Source of the DNA: Clostridium tertium
Lineage (GTDB): Bacteria > Bacillota > Clostridia > Clostridiales > Clostridiaceae
NCBI RefSeq assembly: GCF_017873245.1
Contig: NZ_JAGGJY010000017.1
Span: 1 to 64,000, forward strand
Direction of reading: 5' to 3'
DNA: 64,000 bases
Shown: one piece after another, positions 8,873 to 18,003 of the stretch
Layout of the letters: each line of letters begins with the position of its first letter
Numbering within the stretch: the stretch's first letter is position 1
Notes under the pieces: generated by a model
What the model was told of the DNA's origin: nothing
Database searches by the model: none
What the model saw: the letters and a program-made list of their open reading frames with translations, nothing else
Made by a program: the position numbers and the translations under genes

Positions 8873-10636
8873 ATGAGAAAGTGTGAAGTGGGAGGACAAG
8901 CTGTTATTGAAGGCGTTATGATGAGGGGGAGCAAGGGGCAAGCTACAGCTGTTAGAACTCCAAATAAAGAAATAAGAATAGATTTTAAAAAGATAGTACC
9001 TATAACTAAAAAATATAAATTTCTAAATGTTCCATTTATTAGAGGAATATTTGTGCTTTTAGATTCTCTTATTACTGGAATCAATACTTTAAATTATTCA
9101 GCATCATTTTTGGAAGATGAGGATGAAAGTGAATCAAAATTTGAAATTTGGCTAAAAAATAAATTTGGTGAAAGAAGTAATGATTTAATAATTGGAGCAA
9201 CTATGATATTATCATTTGCTATTGCTGTAGGATTGTTTGTAGCATTACCTACAGCAATTGCATCATTGTTTAGTTATTTAAATTTACATCCTATAGCTCT
9301 GAATTTGATAGAAGCTGTAATTAGAATGGTGATTTTACTTGGCTATATGTATTCTATAAGTAAAATGGAGGATATTTATAGGGTTTTTCAGTATCATGGA
9401 GCTGAGCATAAGTCAATTTTTTGTTATGAGGCAGAAGAAGAATTAACAGTAGACAATGTAAAAAAATTTAGTAGGTTTCACCCAAGATGCGGAACAAACT
9501 TTTTATTTTTAATTATGTTTGTTAGTATCTTAATATTTAGTTTTACTGGATGGGGGGGATTTCTTGAAAGGTTAATACTTAGAATACTATTAATTCCTGT
9601 TGTATCAGGAATAACATATGAGTTAATTAAATGGCTTGGGAAAAATGATAATAAATTAGCAAAGATAATTGCATATCCTGGATTAAAACTTCAAGAGCTT
9701 ACAACAAAGGAGCCAGACGATGACCAAATAGAAGTAGCCATTGCAGCTCTTATGAAGGCAGAAGGCCTTAAACCTAAGGAAAAAACAATAGGAGAATTGT
9801 TAGATAAAGCATCTAAGGAGCTAAAAGAAGAGAATATAGATACTTATATTTTAGATGCACAGTTATTGTTAGGTAATGTTTTAGCAAAGGATAAGTTGTA
9901 TATAATAACAAATAGGGATAAGAATGTTTCTTTAAAAGATGAAAAGGAATATTTTGAGCTAATAGAGAAAAGAAAAAATAAAATGCCGATAAAGTATATT
10001 TTAGGTGAAACAGAGTTCATGGGATTAGATTTTAATGTAGAAGAAGGAGTCTTAATTCCAAGAGGTGATACAGAAATATTAGTAGAAGAAGTATTATCAA
10101 TAATAAATGAAGAAGATGAACTAAATGTTTGTGATTTATGTTCTGGAAGTGGAGCAATTGGTATATCTATTGCAAATTATAGAAAAAAAATAAATGTAGA
10201 AGAAATTGATTTTTATGAGGTTCCAGAAAAAGTAACTAAAAAAAATATTATAAAACATGGATTAGAAAGTAGAGTTAAATTTATTAAAAGCGACCTACTA
10301 AAGGAGCCAATAAATCAAGGAAAGAAGTATGATGTAATAGTTTCAAATCCTCCATATATTAAAGCAGATGAAATAAGCAACTTAATGGATGATGTAAAAA
10401 AATATGAGCCGCATACAGCACTAGATGGTGGTGATGATGGATTAGTATTTTATAAAAGAATAATAGAAGAAAGTAAAACTACATTAAATAATGAAGGGGT
10501 ACTGGCATTTGAAATTGGCTATGACCAAGGAGAAGAAGTTAGTAATTTAATGAAGGAAGCTGGATTTTATAATATAAAATTAGTAAAGGACTTAGCAGGA
10601 TTAGACAGAGTTGTGCTGGGATACTTTAAATATTGA
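8873..10636 (+). CDS. prmC: DUF1385 membrane protein fused to release-factor glutamine methyltransferase PrmC
   Basis: A 587-residue protein with two distinct parts. Residues 1 to about 300 are a DUF1385 domain: GGQAVIEGVMMRG at 7-19, membrane segments near 110-135, 145-162 and 208-250, the HGAEHK motif at 175-180 and FHPRCGTN at 202-209. Residues 305-587 are a complete PrmC/HemK methyltransferase: an N-terminal helical domain, the SAM-binding DLCSGSGAIG at 421-430 and the catalytic NPPY at 492-495. PrmC methylates the Gln of the GGQ motif in RF1 and RF2 using S-adenosylmethionine; both substrates and metK lie in this window, prfA immediately downstream. The role of DUF1385 is unknown. The frame is continuous with no stop or slippery run at the join, so the fusion looks real. 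Confidence 0.93.
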   Translation: MRKCEVGGQAVIEGVMMRGSKGQATAVRTPNKEIRIDFKKIVPITKKYKFLNVPFIRGIFVLLDSLITGINTLNYSASFLEDEDESESKFEIWLKNKFGERSNDLIIGATMILSFAIAVGLFVALPTAIASLFSYLNLHPIALNLIEAVIRMVILLGYMYSISKMEDIYRVFQYHGAEHKSIFCYEAEEELTVDNVKKFSRFHPRCGTNFLFLIMFVSILIFSFTGWGGFLERLILRILLIPVVSGITYELIKWLGKNDNKLAKIIAYPGLKLQELTTKEPDDDQIEVAIAALMKAEGLKPKEKTIGELLDKASKELKEENIDTYILDAQLLLGNVLAKDKLYIITNRDKNVSLKDEKEYFELIEKRKNKMPIKYILGETEFMGLDFNVEEGVLIPRGDTEILVEEVLSIINEEDELNVCDLCSGSGAIGISIANYRKKINVEEIDFYEVPEKVTKKNIIKHGLESRVKFIKSDLLKEPINQGKKYDVIVSNPPYIKADEISNLMDDVKKYEPHTALDGGDDGLVFYKRIIEESKTTLNNEGVLAFEIGYDQGEEVSNLMKEAGFYNIKLVKDLAGLDRVVLGYFKY

Positions 10637-10699
10637 TAAATTTCTATCTCTTGTGATATAATAGGGAGATATTAAAAAATATAGTACGGAGTGATATTT

Positions 10700-11785
10700 A
10701 TGTTATTAGATAAATTGGCTTTTATAGAAAATAAATATGATGAATTATCTGTAAAGATATCAGATCCTTCAATAATGGCTAACCAAAATGAATGGAGAAA
10801 GCTATGTAAGGAGCATGCTGATTTAGAAGTCATAGTTACTGCATATAAGGAATATAGAACAGTTATAGATGATTTAGCAGCTAACAAAGAAATGTTAGCT
10901 GAAGAAAATGATAGAGAAATGAGAGAAATGCTTTCAGAAGAAATCTCAGACTTAACAGCGAGAGAAGAAGAATTAGAAAAGCATATCCAAATACTTTTAT
11001 TACCTAAGGATCCAAACGATGATAAGAACGTTTTTGTGGAAATAAGAGGTGGTGCAGGTGGAGATGAAGCCGCTCTATTTGCAGCAAATTTATTTAGAAT
11101 GTATACAAGATATGCAGAAACACAAAGATGGTCAGTTGAATTAATGAGTGCTAATGAAACTGATATTGGTGGATTCAAAGAAGTAGTATTTATGATTAAG
11201 GGATCAGGAGCATATTCTAAACTAAAATATGAAAGTGGTGTACATAGAGTACAAAGAGTTCCTGATACAGAATCAAGTGGTAGAATTCATACATCTACAG
11301 CGACAGTAGCTGTTCTGCCAGAAGTTGATGATGTAGAAATAGAAATAAACGAAAAAGATTTAAGAATAGATGTTTATAGATCTTCTGGTAATGGAGGACA
11401 ATGCGTTAATACAACTGACTCTGCAGTAAGAATTACACATATTCCAACAGGGGTTGTTGTTGCATGTCAAGATGAAAAATCACAGTTAAAAAATAAAGAA
11501 AAAGCTATGAAGGTTTTAAGATCTAGATTATATGAAGCTGCAGAAGCTGAAAGAAATGCTGGTATAGCAGAAGATAGAAAGAGCCAAGTAGGTTCAGGGG
11601 ATAGAAGTGAAAGAATAAGAACTTACAACTATCCACAAGGAAGAGTTACTGATCATAGAATTGGATTAACACTTTATAAGTTAGAATCATATTTAAATGG
11701 TGATATAGAAGAAGTGATTAATGCATTGATTACAGCTGATCAAGCTGAAAAAATGAAAAAAATGGGTAATACAGACGCTATTTAA
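10700..11785 (+). CDS. prfA: Peptide chain release factor 1
   Basis: A 361-residue class I release factor for UAA and UAG codons. The anticodon-like PxT motif is RVPDTESSG and the peptidyl-hydrolysis motif is [10 protein letters not shown] near residue 230, the glutamine being the target of the PrmC encoded just upstream. I start it at the ATG at 10700, 6 nt after GGAGTG. A GTG at 10691 is in frame but overlaps that ribosome binding site. Cytosolic; acts in the ribosomal A site. It is 63 nt behind the prmC fusion gene and ends in its own terminator. Confidence 0.97.
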   Translation: MLLDKLAFIENKYDELSVKISDPSIMANQNEWRKLCKEHADLEVIVTAYKEYRTVIDDLAANKEMLAEENDREMREMLSEEISDLTAREEELEKHIQILLLPKDPNDDKNVFVEIRGGAGGDEAALFAANLFRMYTRYAETQRWSVELMSANETDIGGFKEVVFMIKGSGAYSKLKYESGVHRVQRVPDTESSGRIHTSTATVAVLPEVDDVEIEINEKDLRIDVYRSSGNGGQCVNTTDSAVRITHIPTGVVVACQDEKSQLKNKEKAMKVLRSRLYEAAEAERNAGIAEDRKSQVGSGDRSERIRTYNYPQGRVTDHRIGLTLYKLESYLNGDIEEVINALITADQAEKMKKMGNTDAI

Positions 11786-11788
11786 TAA

Positions 11789-11820
11789 AAAAGCCTTACA
11801 TTTTATAATGTGGGGCTTTT
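11789..11820 (+). terminator. Intrinsic terminator after prfA
   Basis: A 14-bp stem (11789-11802 with 11807-11820, two G-T pairs) with a 4-nt loop, ending in TTTT and starting 4 nt after the prfA stop. The next gene begins only 17 nt later, so read-through must feed it unless a promoter hides here. Confidence 0.75.
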
Positions 11821-11836
11821 AAAGTAGGTGGGAAGA

Positions 11837-12424
11837 ATGAAAATAAACAAAGCATTAAAAAAGGAAAAGAATCATAAAAGGCAATTCTTTATATTAATGT
11901 TCATGCTATTTACAATACTTCCTTTAGTAGCTTTCTTGGCGCAAAATAAGAATATGTTTTTATGGGCTTATTTAGTGCTTATAGAGGGATTAATAATAAT
12001 ATCGTGTATAAATAAATTGAATTATCATAGATTAAGATTTTATTGTAACAATAATAAATTAAAATTTAAAAGTGGATTATTTTCAAAAGAATCAGTTATT
12101 CTATGTGATAAGGTAGCAGTTGTACATACTGATAAAACAAAGGAAGAAATGGATATTATATTAATAGCTACTGTTAGATTTAGAAATAAATATTTAAAGC
12201 CTGTAACAAAAGCTTTTATTAAGAAATATCCAGAAGCAGCAGAAGAATACTTAAAAGTAAAAAAAATAAATCCAGAAGAAAATTACTATTTTCAAGTTAT
12301 AAAAAGAGGTGCTTTAAAAAAATATAATTTATTAGATGAGATATATAAAAATTGTGTTAGGGCATCTTATACATCTTCAGCTATAGAAAATATAAAAATA
12401 GCAAGAGAACAGATAGAAATATAA
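11837..12424 (+). CDS. Small two-span membrane protein of unknown function
   Basis: A 195-residue protein I cannot assign to a named function. After a basic N-terminus it has two hydrophobic segments (about residues 14-33 and 39-57), then a soluble, basic C-terminal region of about 135 residues with beta-like strands (LRFYCNNNKLKFKSGLF) and a helical tail. It could be a membrane-anchored domain facing the cytosol. I choose the ATG at 11837 because AGGTGG is 5 nt upstream; a GTG at 11828 lies within that site. It sits between prfA and tsaC, 20 nt before tsaC, so co-expression with the translation genes is likely but says little about its job. Confidence 0.75.
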   Translation: MKINKALKKEKNHKRQFFILMFMLFTILPLVAFLAQNKNMFLWAYLVLIEGLIIISCINKLNYHRLRFYCNNNKLKFKSGLFSKESVILCDKVAVVHTDKTKEEMDIILIATVRFRNKYLKPVTKAFIKKYPEAAEEYLKVKKINPEENYYFQVIKRGALKKYNLLDEIYKNCVRASYTSSAIENIKIAREQIEI

Positions 12425-12444
12425 AGAGAAAGAAGGTAGAACTT

Positions 12445-13494
12445 TTGGAAACAAAGGTAGCTATTATAAAAGATATTAATAAAGACATTGAATATTTAAA
12501 GGAAGCAGCTGACATTATATATAATGGAGGAGTTGTTGCATTCCCAACAGAAACAGTATATGGTTTAGGAGCTAATGCTTTAAATGATGAAGCGGTAGAA
12601 AAAATATTTAACGCAAAAGGTAGACCACAGGATAATCCTTTAATAGTACATGTTTCTTCAAAAAATATAAATACCTTAGTTAAAGATGTTTCAGAGATAG
12701 CACAAAAACTTATTAATAGGTTTTGGCCAGGTCCCTTGACTATAATCTTAAATAAAAAGGAAATAATTCCAAATAGAACTAGTGCAAATTTAGATACAAT
12801 AGGTATAAGAATGCCAAATGATAAAATAGCATTAAAGCTTATAGAATTATCTGGATGCCCGATTGCAGCACCATCAGCAAATATATCAGGAAGACCTAGT
12901 CCAACTGAAGTGGAACGTTGTGTTGAGGATTTAAGTGGAAGAATAGATTATATCCTTGGAGGAGAAAGAAGTAATGTCGGTGTTGAGTCAACGATAGTAG
13001 ATTGTACAGTTGATCCACCTATGGTTTTAAGACCAGGTGGAGTAACTTTAGAAATGCTACAAGAGGTTTGTGAGGATATAAAAATAGATAAAGCAATACA
13101 AGGAAAGCCAGATGAAAACTTGAAGCCTAAAGCACCAGGTATGAAGTATAGACATTATGCTCCAAAGGCCAAATTAAAAATAATAAAGGGAAATAAGCAA
13201 AAAACTATTGAAAAAATTAATGAAATAGTACAAAATTATATAGAAAATCAAAAAGAGGTTGCTATACTATCAACAGATGAATTGTGTAGTTATTTCAATA
13301 AAGGTAAAGTGATTTCTTTAGGAAGTGAAAAAAATCTATACGATGTAGCAAGAAATTTATTTGAATCACTTAGAGAATGTGATGATTTAAATGTTGATAT
13401 TATATTATGTCAAGCATTTGATGAAAAGGGAGTAGGTCTTGCTATAATGAATAGATTAAACAAAGCTGCAGGCTTTGATATATTAGAAGTATAA
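12445..13494 (+). CDS. tsaC: L-threonylcarbamoyladenylate synthase (Sua5 type)
   Basis: A 349-residue long-form (Sua5/YwlC) enzyme. It makes threonylcarbamoyl-AMP from threonine, bicarbonate and ATP, the first step of the universal t6A37 modification of ANN-reading tRNAs. The YrdC domain covers about 15-205 (GGVVAFPTETVYGLGANA, then NAKGRPQDNPLIVH); a linker with KAPGMKYRHYAPKA leads into the Sua5 C-terminal domain (about 240-349). The start is TTG at 12445 with AAGGT upstream. The partner enzymes TsaB and TsaE are encoded at 53.5-54.6 kb in this window; TsaD is not seen. The tRNA-Thr genes at 32 kb are natural substrates. Confidence 0.96.
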   Translation: METKVAIIKDINKDIEYLKEAADIIYNGGVVAFPTETVYGLGANALNDEAVEKIFNAKGRPQDNPLIVHVSSKNINTLVKDVSEIAQKLINRFWPGPLTIILNKKEIIPNRTSANLDTIGIRMPNDKIALKLIELSGCPIAAPSANISGRPSPTEVERCVEDLSGRIDYILGGERSNVGVESTIVDCTVDPPMVLRPGGVTLEMLQEVCEDIKIDKAIQGKPDENLKPKAPGMKYRHYAPKAKLKIIKGNKQKTIEKINEIVQNYIENQKEVAILSTDELCSYFNKGKVISLGSEKNLYDVARNLFESLRECDDLNVDIILCQAFDEKGVGLAIMNRLNKAAGFDILEV

Positions 13495-13502
13495 TTAGGG
13501 AG

Positions 13503-13528
13503 GGAAGGGGGCACCTTTCCTTTTTTAT
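13503..13528 (+). terminator. Terminator-like hairpin after tsaC
   Basis: A GC-rich 7-bp stem (13503-13509 with 13514-13520) with a 4-nt loop is followed by TTTTTT, 8 nt past the tsaC stop. Confidence 0.7.
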
Positions 13529-13569
13529 TATATAAATTTATCATTATAATGGTTAGGAGGTAAATTCTT

Positions 13570-14019
13570 ATGAAGATAGCAGTAGGTTCAGATCATGGTG
13601 GAGTTGAATTGAAGGAAGAAATAAAAAAATATCTAGTAACAGAAGGACATAAAGTAAAAGATTTTGGTACTAACTCTACTGAATCATGTGATTATCCTGA
13701 TTATGCACTACCGGTAGCAGAAGCGGTAGTTGCAAAAGAGTTTGATTTTGGAATTTTAATATGTGGAACAGGTATAGGTATAGGTATTGCAGCAAATAAG
13801 GTACCTGGAGTTAGGGCTGCATTATGCTCTGATACTTTTAGTGCGCATGCAACAAGAGAACATAATGATGCTAATATATTGACTCTTGGTCAAAGGGTAG
13901 TTGGACCAGGGCTAGCATTAGATATAGTAAAAACATTTTTAAATACCGAGTTCCAAGGTGAAAGGCATCAAAATAGAATTGATAAAATAACAGAGATAGA
14001 GAAAAAATATTATAAATAA
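13570..14019 (+). CDS. rpiB: Ribose-5-phosphate isomerase B
   Basis: A 149-residue RpiB/LacA-LacB family isomerase that interconverts ribose 5-phosphate and ribulose 5-phosphate in the cytosol. Diagnostic segments are GSDHGGVELKEEI at the N-terminus, the active-site cysteine in LICGTGIGIGIAANK and the REHNDANILTLG motif. Some homologues act on allose or galactose phosphates, but the context (followed by upp, as in Bacillus ywlF-glyA-upp) favours ribose. It supplies ribose phosphate for PRPP, which the next gene uses. Strong RBS AGGAGG. Confidence 0.95.
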   Translation: MKIAVGSDHGGVELKEEIKKYLVTEGHKVKDFGTNSTESCDYPDYALPVAEAVVAKEFDFGILICGTGIGIGIAANKVPGVRAALCSDTFSAHATREHNDANILTLGQRVVGPGLALDIVKTFLNTEFQGERHQNRIDKITEIEKKYYK

Positions 14020-14051
14020 TAAAAATTTAAAGTGCTGTAGGAGGAATATAG

Positions 14052-14681
14052 ATGAGTAAAGTAACACAAATAGATCACCCATTAATATTACACAAATTAG
14101 CTTTCATAAGAAGCAAGGAAACTGGTTCAAAAGACTTTAGAGAATTAGTAGAAGAAGTTTCAATGCTTATGGCTTATGAAGTAACTAGGGATTTAAGCAC
14201 TGAGGAAGTAGAAATAGAAACTCCAATTTGTAAAACAAAATGTAAAATGTTATCAGGTAAGAAAGTGGCTATAGTACCTATATTAAGAGCAGGACTTGGT
14301 ATGGTAGATGGTATGCTTAAGCTTATACCAGCAGCTAAAGTTGGTCATGTAGGACTATATAGAGATGAAGAAACTCTTCAACCAGTAGAATATTTCTGTA
14401 AGCTACCTCAAGATATAGCAGAAAGAGATGTAATAGTAGTAGATCCAATGTTAGCTACAGGGGGATCAGCAGCAGATGCTATAACTATGTTAAAGAAAAG
14501 GGGAGCAAAAAATTTAAGACTTATGTGTTTAATAAGTTCTCCAGAAGGTGTTGAATTTGTTCAAAAGGCTCATCCTGATGTAGATATATATGTTGCAGGA
14601 ATAGATGAAAAGTTAAATGAACATGGATACATAGTTCCTGGACTTGGTGACGCAGGAGATAGATTATTTGGAACTAAATAA
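14052..14681 (+). CDS. upp: Uracil phosphoribosyltransferase
   Basis: A 209-residue salvage enzyme that makes UMP from uracil and PRPP. The PRPP-binding loop is [29 protein letters not shown] and the C-terminal [17 protein letters not shown] (uracil site) are also typical. Length is that of E. coli and Bacillus Upp. It is 32 nt behind rpiB with its own RBS (AGGAGG) and is followed by a very strong terminator, so rpiB-upp probably form the end of an operon. Confidence 0.97.
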   Translation: MSKVTQIDHPLILHKLAFIRSKETGSKDFRELVEEVSMLMAYEVTRDLSTEEVEIETPICKTKCKMLSGKKVAIVPILRAGLGMVDGMLKLIPAAKVGHVGLYRDEETLQPVEYFCKLPQDIAERDVIVVDPMLATGGSAADAITMLKKRGAKNLRLMCLISSPEGVEFVQKAHPDVDIYVAGIDEKLNEHGYIVPGLGDAGDRLFGTK

Positions 14682-14729
14682 TTAATTGATAAAGAGTAGC
14701 TTATATTTGAGCTACTCTTTATCAATTAA
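14682..14729 (+). terminator. Strong terminator after upp
   Basis: A perfect 19-bp stem (14682-14700 with 14711-14729) and 10-nt loop begin at the upp stop codon. The downstream T-run is short, but the stem is very stable for this genome. Confidence 0.8.
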
Positions 14730-14913
14730 TTTATGAATTATATTATAAGATATAGTATTATTTGTTTATTTATATTTAAAAGTGTATAATTAGATAAACA
14801 TGCCACTTATAAGGAATGTAGAATTAATTAGAATAAAGCCTTTAATAAATAGAAATATTAAATTATATAGTAATGGAAAATTTATTTTTGATTTTAATTA
14901 GGAGGAACCTAAA

Positions 14914-16065
14914 ATGGATAAGAAAAAAATAATAACTATATTTGGTACTAGGCCTGAAGCGATAAAAATGGCTCCTTTAGTAAAGGAGTTAGAAAAAAGA
15001 GAAGGAATTGATTCAAAGGTTTGTGTAACAGCACAACATAGAGAAATGCTAGATCAAGTTTTAGATTATTTTGATATAGAACCGGATTTTGACTTAAATA
15101 TAATGAAGAATAAGCAAACTCTAACTGGAATAACTAATAGAGTTTTAGAAGGTTTAGAAGAAATATTTTTACAAGAAAAACCAGATATGATTTTAGTTCA
15201 TGGCGATACTACTACTACATTTTCAGGAGCTCTTGCAGCTTTTTATCAACAAATAAAAGTTGGTCATGTGGAAGCAGGGCTTAGAACATTTGATAAGTAT
15301 TTCCCATTTCCAGAAGAAATGAATAGAAAGCTTACAGGAGCTTTAGCTGATTTACATTTTGCTCCTACTAAAGGTTCAAAATCAAACCTTTTAAGAGAAG
15401 GTATTAATGAAGATGATATTTATATAACAGGTAATACAGTTATAGATGCAATGCTTCATACTGTTAAAGAAGATTATATATTTGATAATGATACATTAAA
15501 TAAAATAGATTTTAAGAATAAAAAAGTAATAATGATAACTGCACATAGAAGAGAAAATTGGGGAGAAGGAATAGATAATATTTGTGAAGCTCTAAATAAA
15601 ATAGTAGATGAAAATGAAGATGTTGAACTTATATATTTAGTTCATTTAAATCCGGTAGTAAAAGATGTTGTTTATAATAAATTAGGAAATAAAGAAAGAG
15701 TACATTTATTACCTCCGTTAGATACTAAAGAAACACATAATTTAATGAATAAATGTTTTATGGTAATGACTGATTCAGGAGGATTACAAGAAGAAGCTCC
15801 ACACCTAGGAAAACCAGTGTTAGTTCTTAGAGATGTTACAGAAAGACCAGAGGCTGTTGAATACGGTACAGTAAAATTAGTTGGAACTGATATAGATAAG
15901 ATATTGTTAGAGGCTAATAATCTAATAAATAACAAAGATGCTTATATAAAGATGAGTAAGGCGGCAAATCCATATGGAGATGGCCTAGCATCAAAAAGAA
16001 TTGCAGATATAATAGAAAATTATTTTAATATAAGAACAATGAAAATAGAGGAATTCTCAAGATAA
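14914..16065 (+). CDS. wecB: UDP-N-acetylglucosamine 2-epimerase (non-hydrolysing)
   Basis: A 383-residue cytosolic epimerase that converts UDP-GlcNAc to UDP-ManNAc, the precursor of teichoic acid linkage units and other wall polysaccharides. Family motifs are GTRPEAIKMAPLVKEL, HGDTTTTFSGALAAFY, VEAGLRTFDKYFPFPEE, ITAHRRENWGEG and the C-terminal TDSGGLQEEAPHLGKP. Length matches MnaA/WecB. It is preceded by about 230 nt of AT-rich sequence that likely holds its promoter. It lies between upp and the atp region as in Bacillus (upp-mnaA-atpI). The last residues (after about 372) are a short unconserved tail. Confidence 0.95.
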   Translation: MDKKKIITIFGTRPEAIKMAPLVKELEKREGIDSKVCVTAQHREMLDQVLDYFDIEPDFDLNIMKNKQTLTGITNRVLEGLEEIFLQEKPDMILVHGDTTTTFSGALAAFYQQIKVGHVEAGLRTFDKYFPFPEEMNRKLTGALADLHFAPTKGSKSNLLREGINEDDIYITGNTVIDAMLHTVKEDYIFDNDTLNKIDFKNKKVIMITAHRRENWGEGIDNICEALNKIVDENEDVELIYLVHLNPVVKDVVYNKLGNKERVHLLPPLDTKETHNLMNKCFMVMTDSGGLQEEAPHLGKPVLVLRDVTERPEAVEYGTVKLVGTDIDKILLEANNLINNKDAYIKMSKAANPYGDGLASKRIADIIENYFNIRTMKIEEFSR

Positions 16066-16089
16066 ATATAAAAATATAAAATTTTATGG

Positions 16090-16117
16090 TTGATTAAAAG
16101 GAATAAAGTGGTATAAT
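16090..16117 (+). promoter_or_regulatory. Promoter of the thiolase gene
   Basis: TTGATT at 16090-16095 and TATAAT at 16112-16117 are separated by 16 nt. The predicted transcription start near 16124 falls at the edge of the Rex-like operator. Confidence 0.65.
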
Positions 16118-16123
16118 TAAATT

Positions 16124-16141
16124 GTGTTAATTGTTTAACAA
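16124..16141 (+). promoter_or_regulatory. Rex-type redox operator
   Basis: The 18-mer reads GTGTTAA, four bases, TTAACAA. The known Rex consensus is TTGTTAANNNNTTAACAA, so 13 of 14 fixed positions match, with a perfect inner TGTTAA/TTAACA inverted repeat. It begins 6 nt after the -10 box, where a bound repressor would block initiation. Rex senses NADH/NAD and is known to control thiolase and butyryl-pathway genes in clostridia, so redox control of this gene is a reasonable inference. Confidence 0.7.
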
Positions 16142-16182
16142 ATTCAACAATTCTGATGATTATATAGAGGGGGATTTGGATT

Positions 16183-17364
16183 ATGAGAGAAGTTGTAATT
16201 GCAAGTGCAGTAAGAACTGCTATTGGTTCATTTGGAGGAGCTTTAAAAGATGTGTCAGCAGCAGATTTAGGTGCAATAGTAATAAAGGAAGCCGTATCTA
16301 AAGCAGGCATAAAAGGCGAGTTAGTAGAAGAAGTAGTAATGGGAAATGTAATTCAAGCTGGACTTGGACAAAATGTAGCAAGACAGGCTGCGGTAAAAGC
16401 TGGATTACCAGTAGAAGTTCCGGCTATGACAATAAATAAGGTATGTGGCTCAGGATTAAGAACAGTTGCTTTAGCTGCTCAAATGATAAAAGCTGGAGAC
16501 GCAGATATAGTAGTTGCTGGCGGAATGGAGAATATGTCTCAGGCTCCGTACTTATTAAAAACATCAAGATGGGGCCAAAGAATGGGCGATGGGAAAATGG
16601 TAGATTCTATGATTAATGACGCCTTATGGGATGCTTTTAATAATTACCATATGGGAGTGACAGCTGAAAATATAGCTAAGGAATGGAATTTATCAAGAGA
16701 GGAGCAGGATGAATTTGCTCTTAATTCTCAGTTAAAAACTGAAGCTGCTATTAAAGAAGGTAGATTTAAAGATGAGATAGTTCCAGTGGTTATACCTCAA
16801 AGAAAAGGTGAACCAAAAATATTTGATACTGATGAATATCCAAGATTTGGAGCTACAATTGAAGGAATGGCTAAATTAAAACCTGCATTTGTAAAAGATG
16901 GTACTGTAACAGCTGCTAATGCTTCAGGGATAAATGATGGTGCAGCAGCATTTGTAGTAATGAGTGCAGAGAAAGCAGAAGAATTAGGAATAACTCCATT
17001 AGCAAAAATTGTATCTTATGGACAAAGAGGATTAGATCCATCAATAATGGGATATGGTCCATTCCATGCTACTAAAAAAGCTTTAGAAGTAGCAAATTTA
17101 AAAATAGAAGATTTAGACTTAATAGAAGCTAATGAAGCATTTGCAGCTCAAAGCTTAGCTGTAGCAAAGGATTTAAACTTTGATATGAGTAAAGTTAATG
17201 TAAATGGAGGAGCTATAGCTTTAGGTCATCCTGTTGGAGCATCTGGAGCTAGAATATTAGTTACATTACTTCATGAGATGCAAAAGAGAGATGCTAAAAA
17301 AGGTTTAGCAACTTTATGTATAGGTGGAGGAATGGGAACAGCACTTATAGTTGAAAGAAAATAA
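16183..17364 (+). CDS. thl: Acetyl-CoA acetyltransferase (thiolase)
   Basis: A 393-residue biosynthetic thiolase that joins two acetyl-CoA into acetoacetyl-CoA, the entry step of butyrate (and, in some species, solvent) formation. The acyl-accepting cysteine is C88 (NKVCGSGLR), with H349 in [16 protein letters not shown] and the second catalytic cysteine C379 in LCIGGGMG. Length and spacing match clostridial ThlA. The protein is cytosolic and expected to be a tetramer. It is a single-gene unit: promoter and Rex-like site upstream, a very long terminator hairpin downstream. The other butyrate genes (crt, bcd, etf, hbd) are not in the window. Confidence 0.96.
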   Translation: MREVVIASAVRTAIGSFGGALKDVSAADLGAIVIKEAVSKAGIKGELVEEVVMGNVIQAGLGQNVARQAAVKAGLPVEVPAMTINKVCGSGLRTVALAAQMIKAGDADIVVAGGMENMSQAPYLLKTSRWGQRMGDGKMVDSMINDALWDAFNNYHMGVTAENIAKEWNLSREEQDEFALNSQLKTEAAIKEGRFKDEIVPVVIPQRKGEPKIFDTDEYPRFGATIEGMAKLKPAFVKDGTVTAANASGINDGAAAFVVMSAEKAEELGITPLAKIVSYGQRGLDPSIMGYGPFHATKKALEVANLKIEDLDLIEANEAFAAQSLAVAKDLNFDMSKVNVNGGAIALGHPVGASGARILVTLLHEMQKRDAKKGLATLCIGGGMGTALIVERK

Positions 17365-17423
17365 TTCATATAAATATAAAAACTCTTGATGATATATCAA
17401 GAGTTTTTATATTTATATGAATT
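17363..17423 (+). terminator. 28-bp perfect-stem terminator after thl
   Basis: Positions 17363-17390 pair without mismatch to 17396-17423 around a 5-nt loop, with TTTTTAT inside the right arm. The stem starts within the stop codon of thl. It is one of the longest perfect inverted repeats in the window. Confidence 0.9.
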
Positions 17424-17535
17424 ATTAAAATAGTAATAGATAATAATATTATATAAGGAGAAATAATAAATAGAATGTAGATGTATTAATTAAGAACTCT
17501 TATGATGGTTAAATGAATTAAAAATAGGATTATTA

Positions 17536-17704
17536 AAAACTTATAAAATGGTTGCTTTGAATAAAAAAGTGCATATTATAAAAGCTTATAAAAAACTAAA
17601 AAAGAACAAAATAAAAAAAATGAATAATCAAATAAATGTTTATTCATTTTTTTAAATAATAATAGACAATTAATTATTTTAAAAGTTTATAAAAGCTTAT
17701 AAAA
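17536..17704. repeat. Four copies of AAAA(G)YTTATAAAA
   Basis: Copies lie at 17536-17548, 17580-17593, 17681-17694 and 17691-17704; the last two overlap head to tail with a 10-bp period, one helical turn. Part of the match is expected in such AT-rich DNA, but the shared G-Y-TTATA core makes chance less likely. Confidence 0.45.
17614..17653 (+). terminator. Terminator-like hairpin without an assigned gene
   Basis: A perfect 14-bp stem (17614-17627 with 17640-17653) and 12-nt loop ends in a run of seven T. It could stop read-through into the atp region or end a short unannotated RNA starting downstream of thl. Confidence 0.6.
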
Positions 17705-18003
17705 ATCATTCTTAAATACATATTATGGAAATAAAATATAAAAAAGTTTGTATGAAAATGATATCAATAGCAAAAATCTATATAAAGAATATTGAAATAA
17801 TTCTGAAAAATGAATAACATTCCTTTAATATTACTATATATGAAGAAAATAGAAATAAAAGTGAAGTTACTTAAGTAAAATAGTAATAAACTCATTAAAT
17901 CATCAAATATAAAGATTAAATGAGTTAAATGAATTAAAATAAGATTTTCATTAATGTTTTCAGAGTACTATAATAACAAGAGTTAGTTGGGGGTGAGGAT
18001 AAA

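Larger units (their letters stand above)
17424..18003 (+). other. 580-bp AT-rich gap before the atp operon
   Basis: No convincing gene lies here. The region is extremely AT-rich. It contains four AAAAGYTTATAAAA-like motifs (17536-17704), a terminator-like hairpin (17614-17653) not linked to a clear gene, and a possible -10 TATAAT at 17969-17974 with a poor -35, which may be the atp promoter. No DnaA-box cluster is visible. Confidence 0.6.

Noticed and set aside
17548-17655. A 35-codon basic ORF (ATG to TAA) in the gap before the atp operon
   Set aside because: No Shine-Dalgarno, Lys/Asn-rich only because the DNA is A-rich, and it ends inside a terminator stem.
17424-18003. Replication origin in the AT-rich gap before atpI
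   Set aside because: No cluster of DnaA boxes and no dnaA, dnaN or recF nearby.
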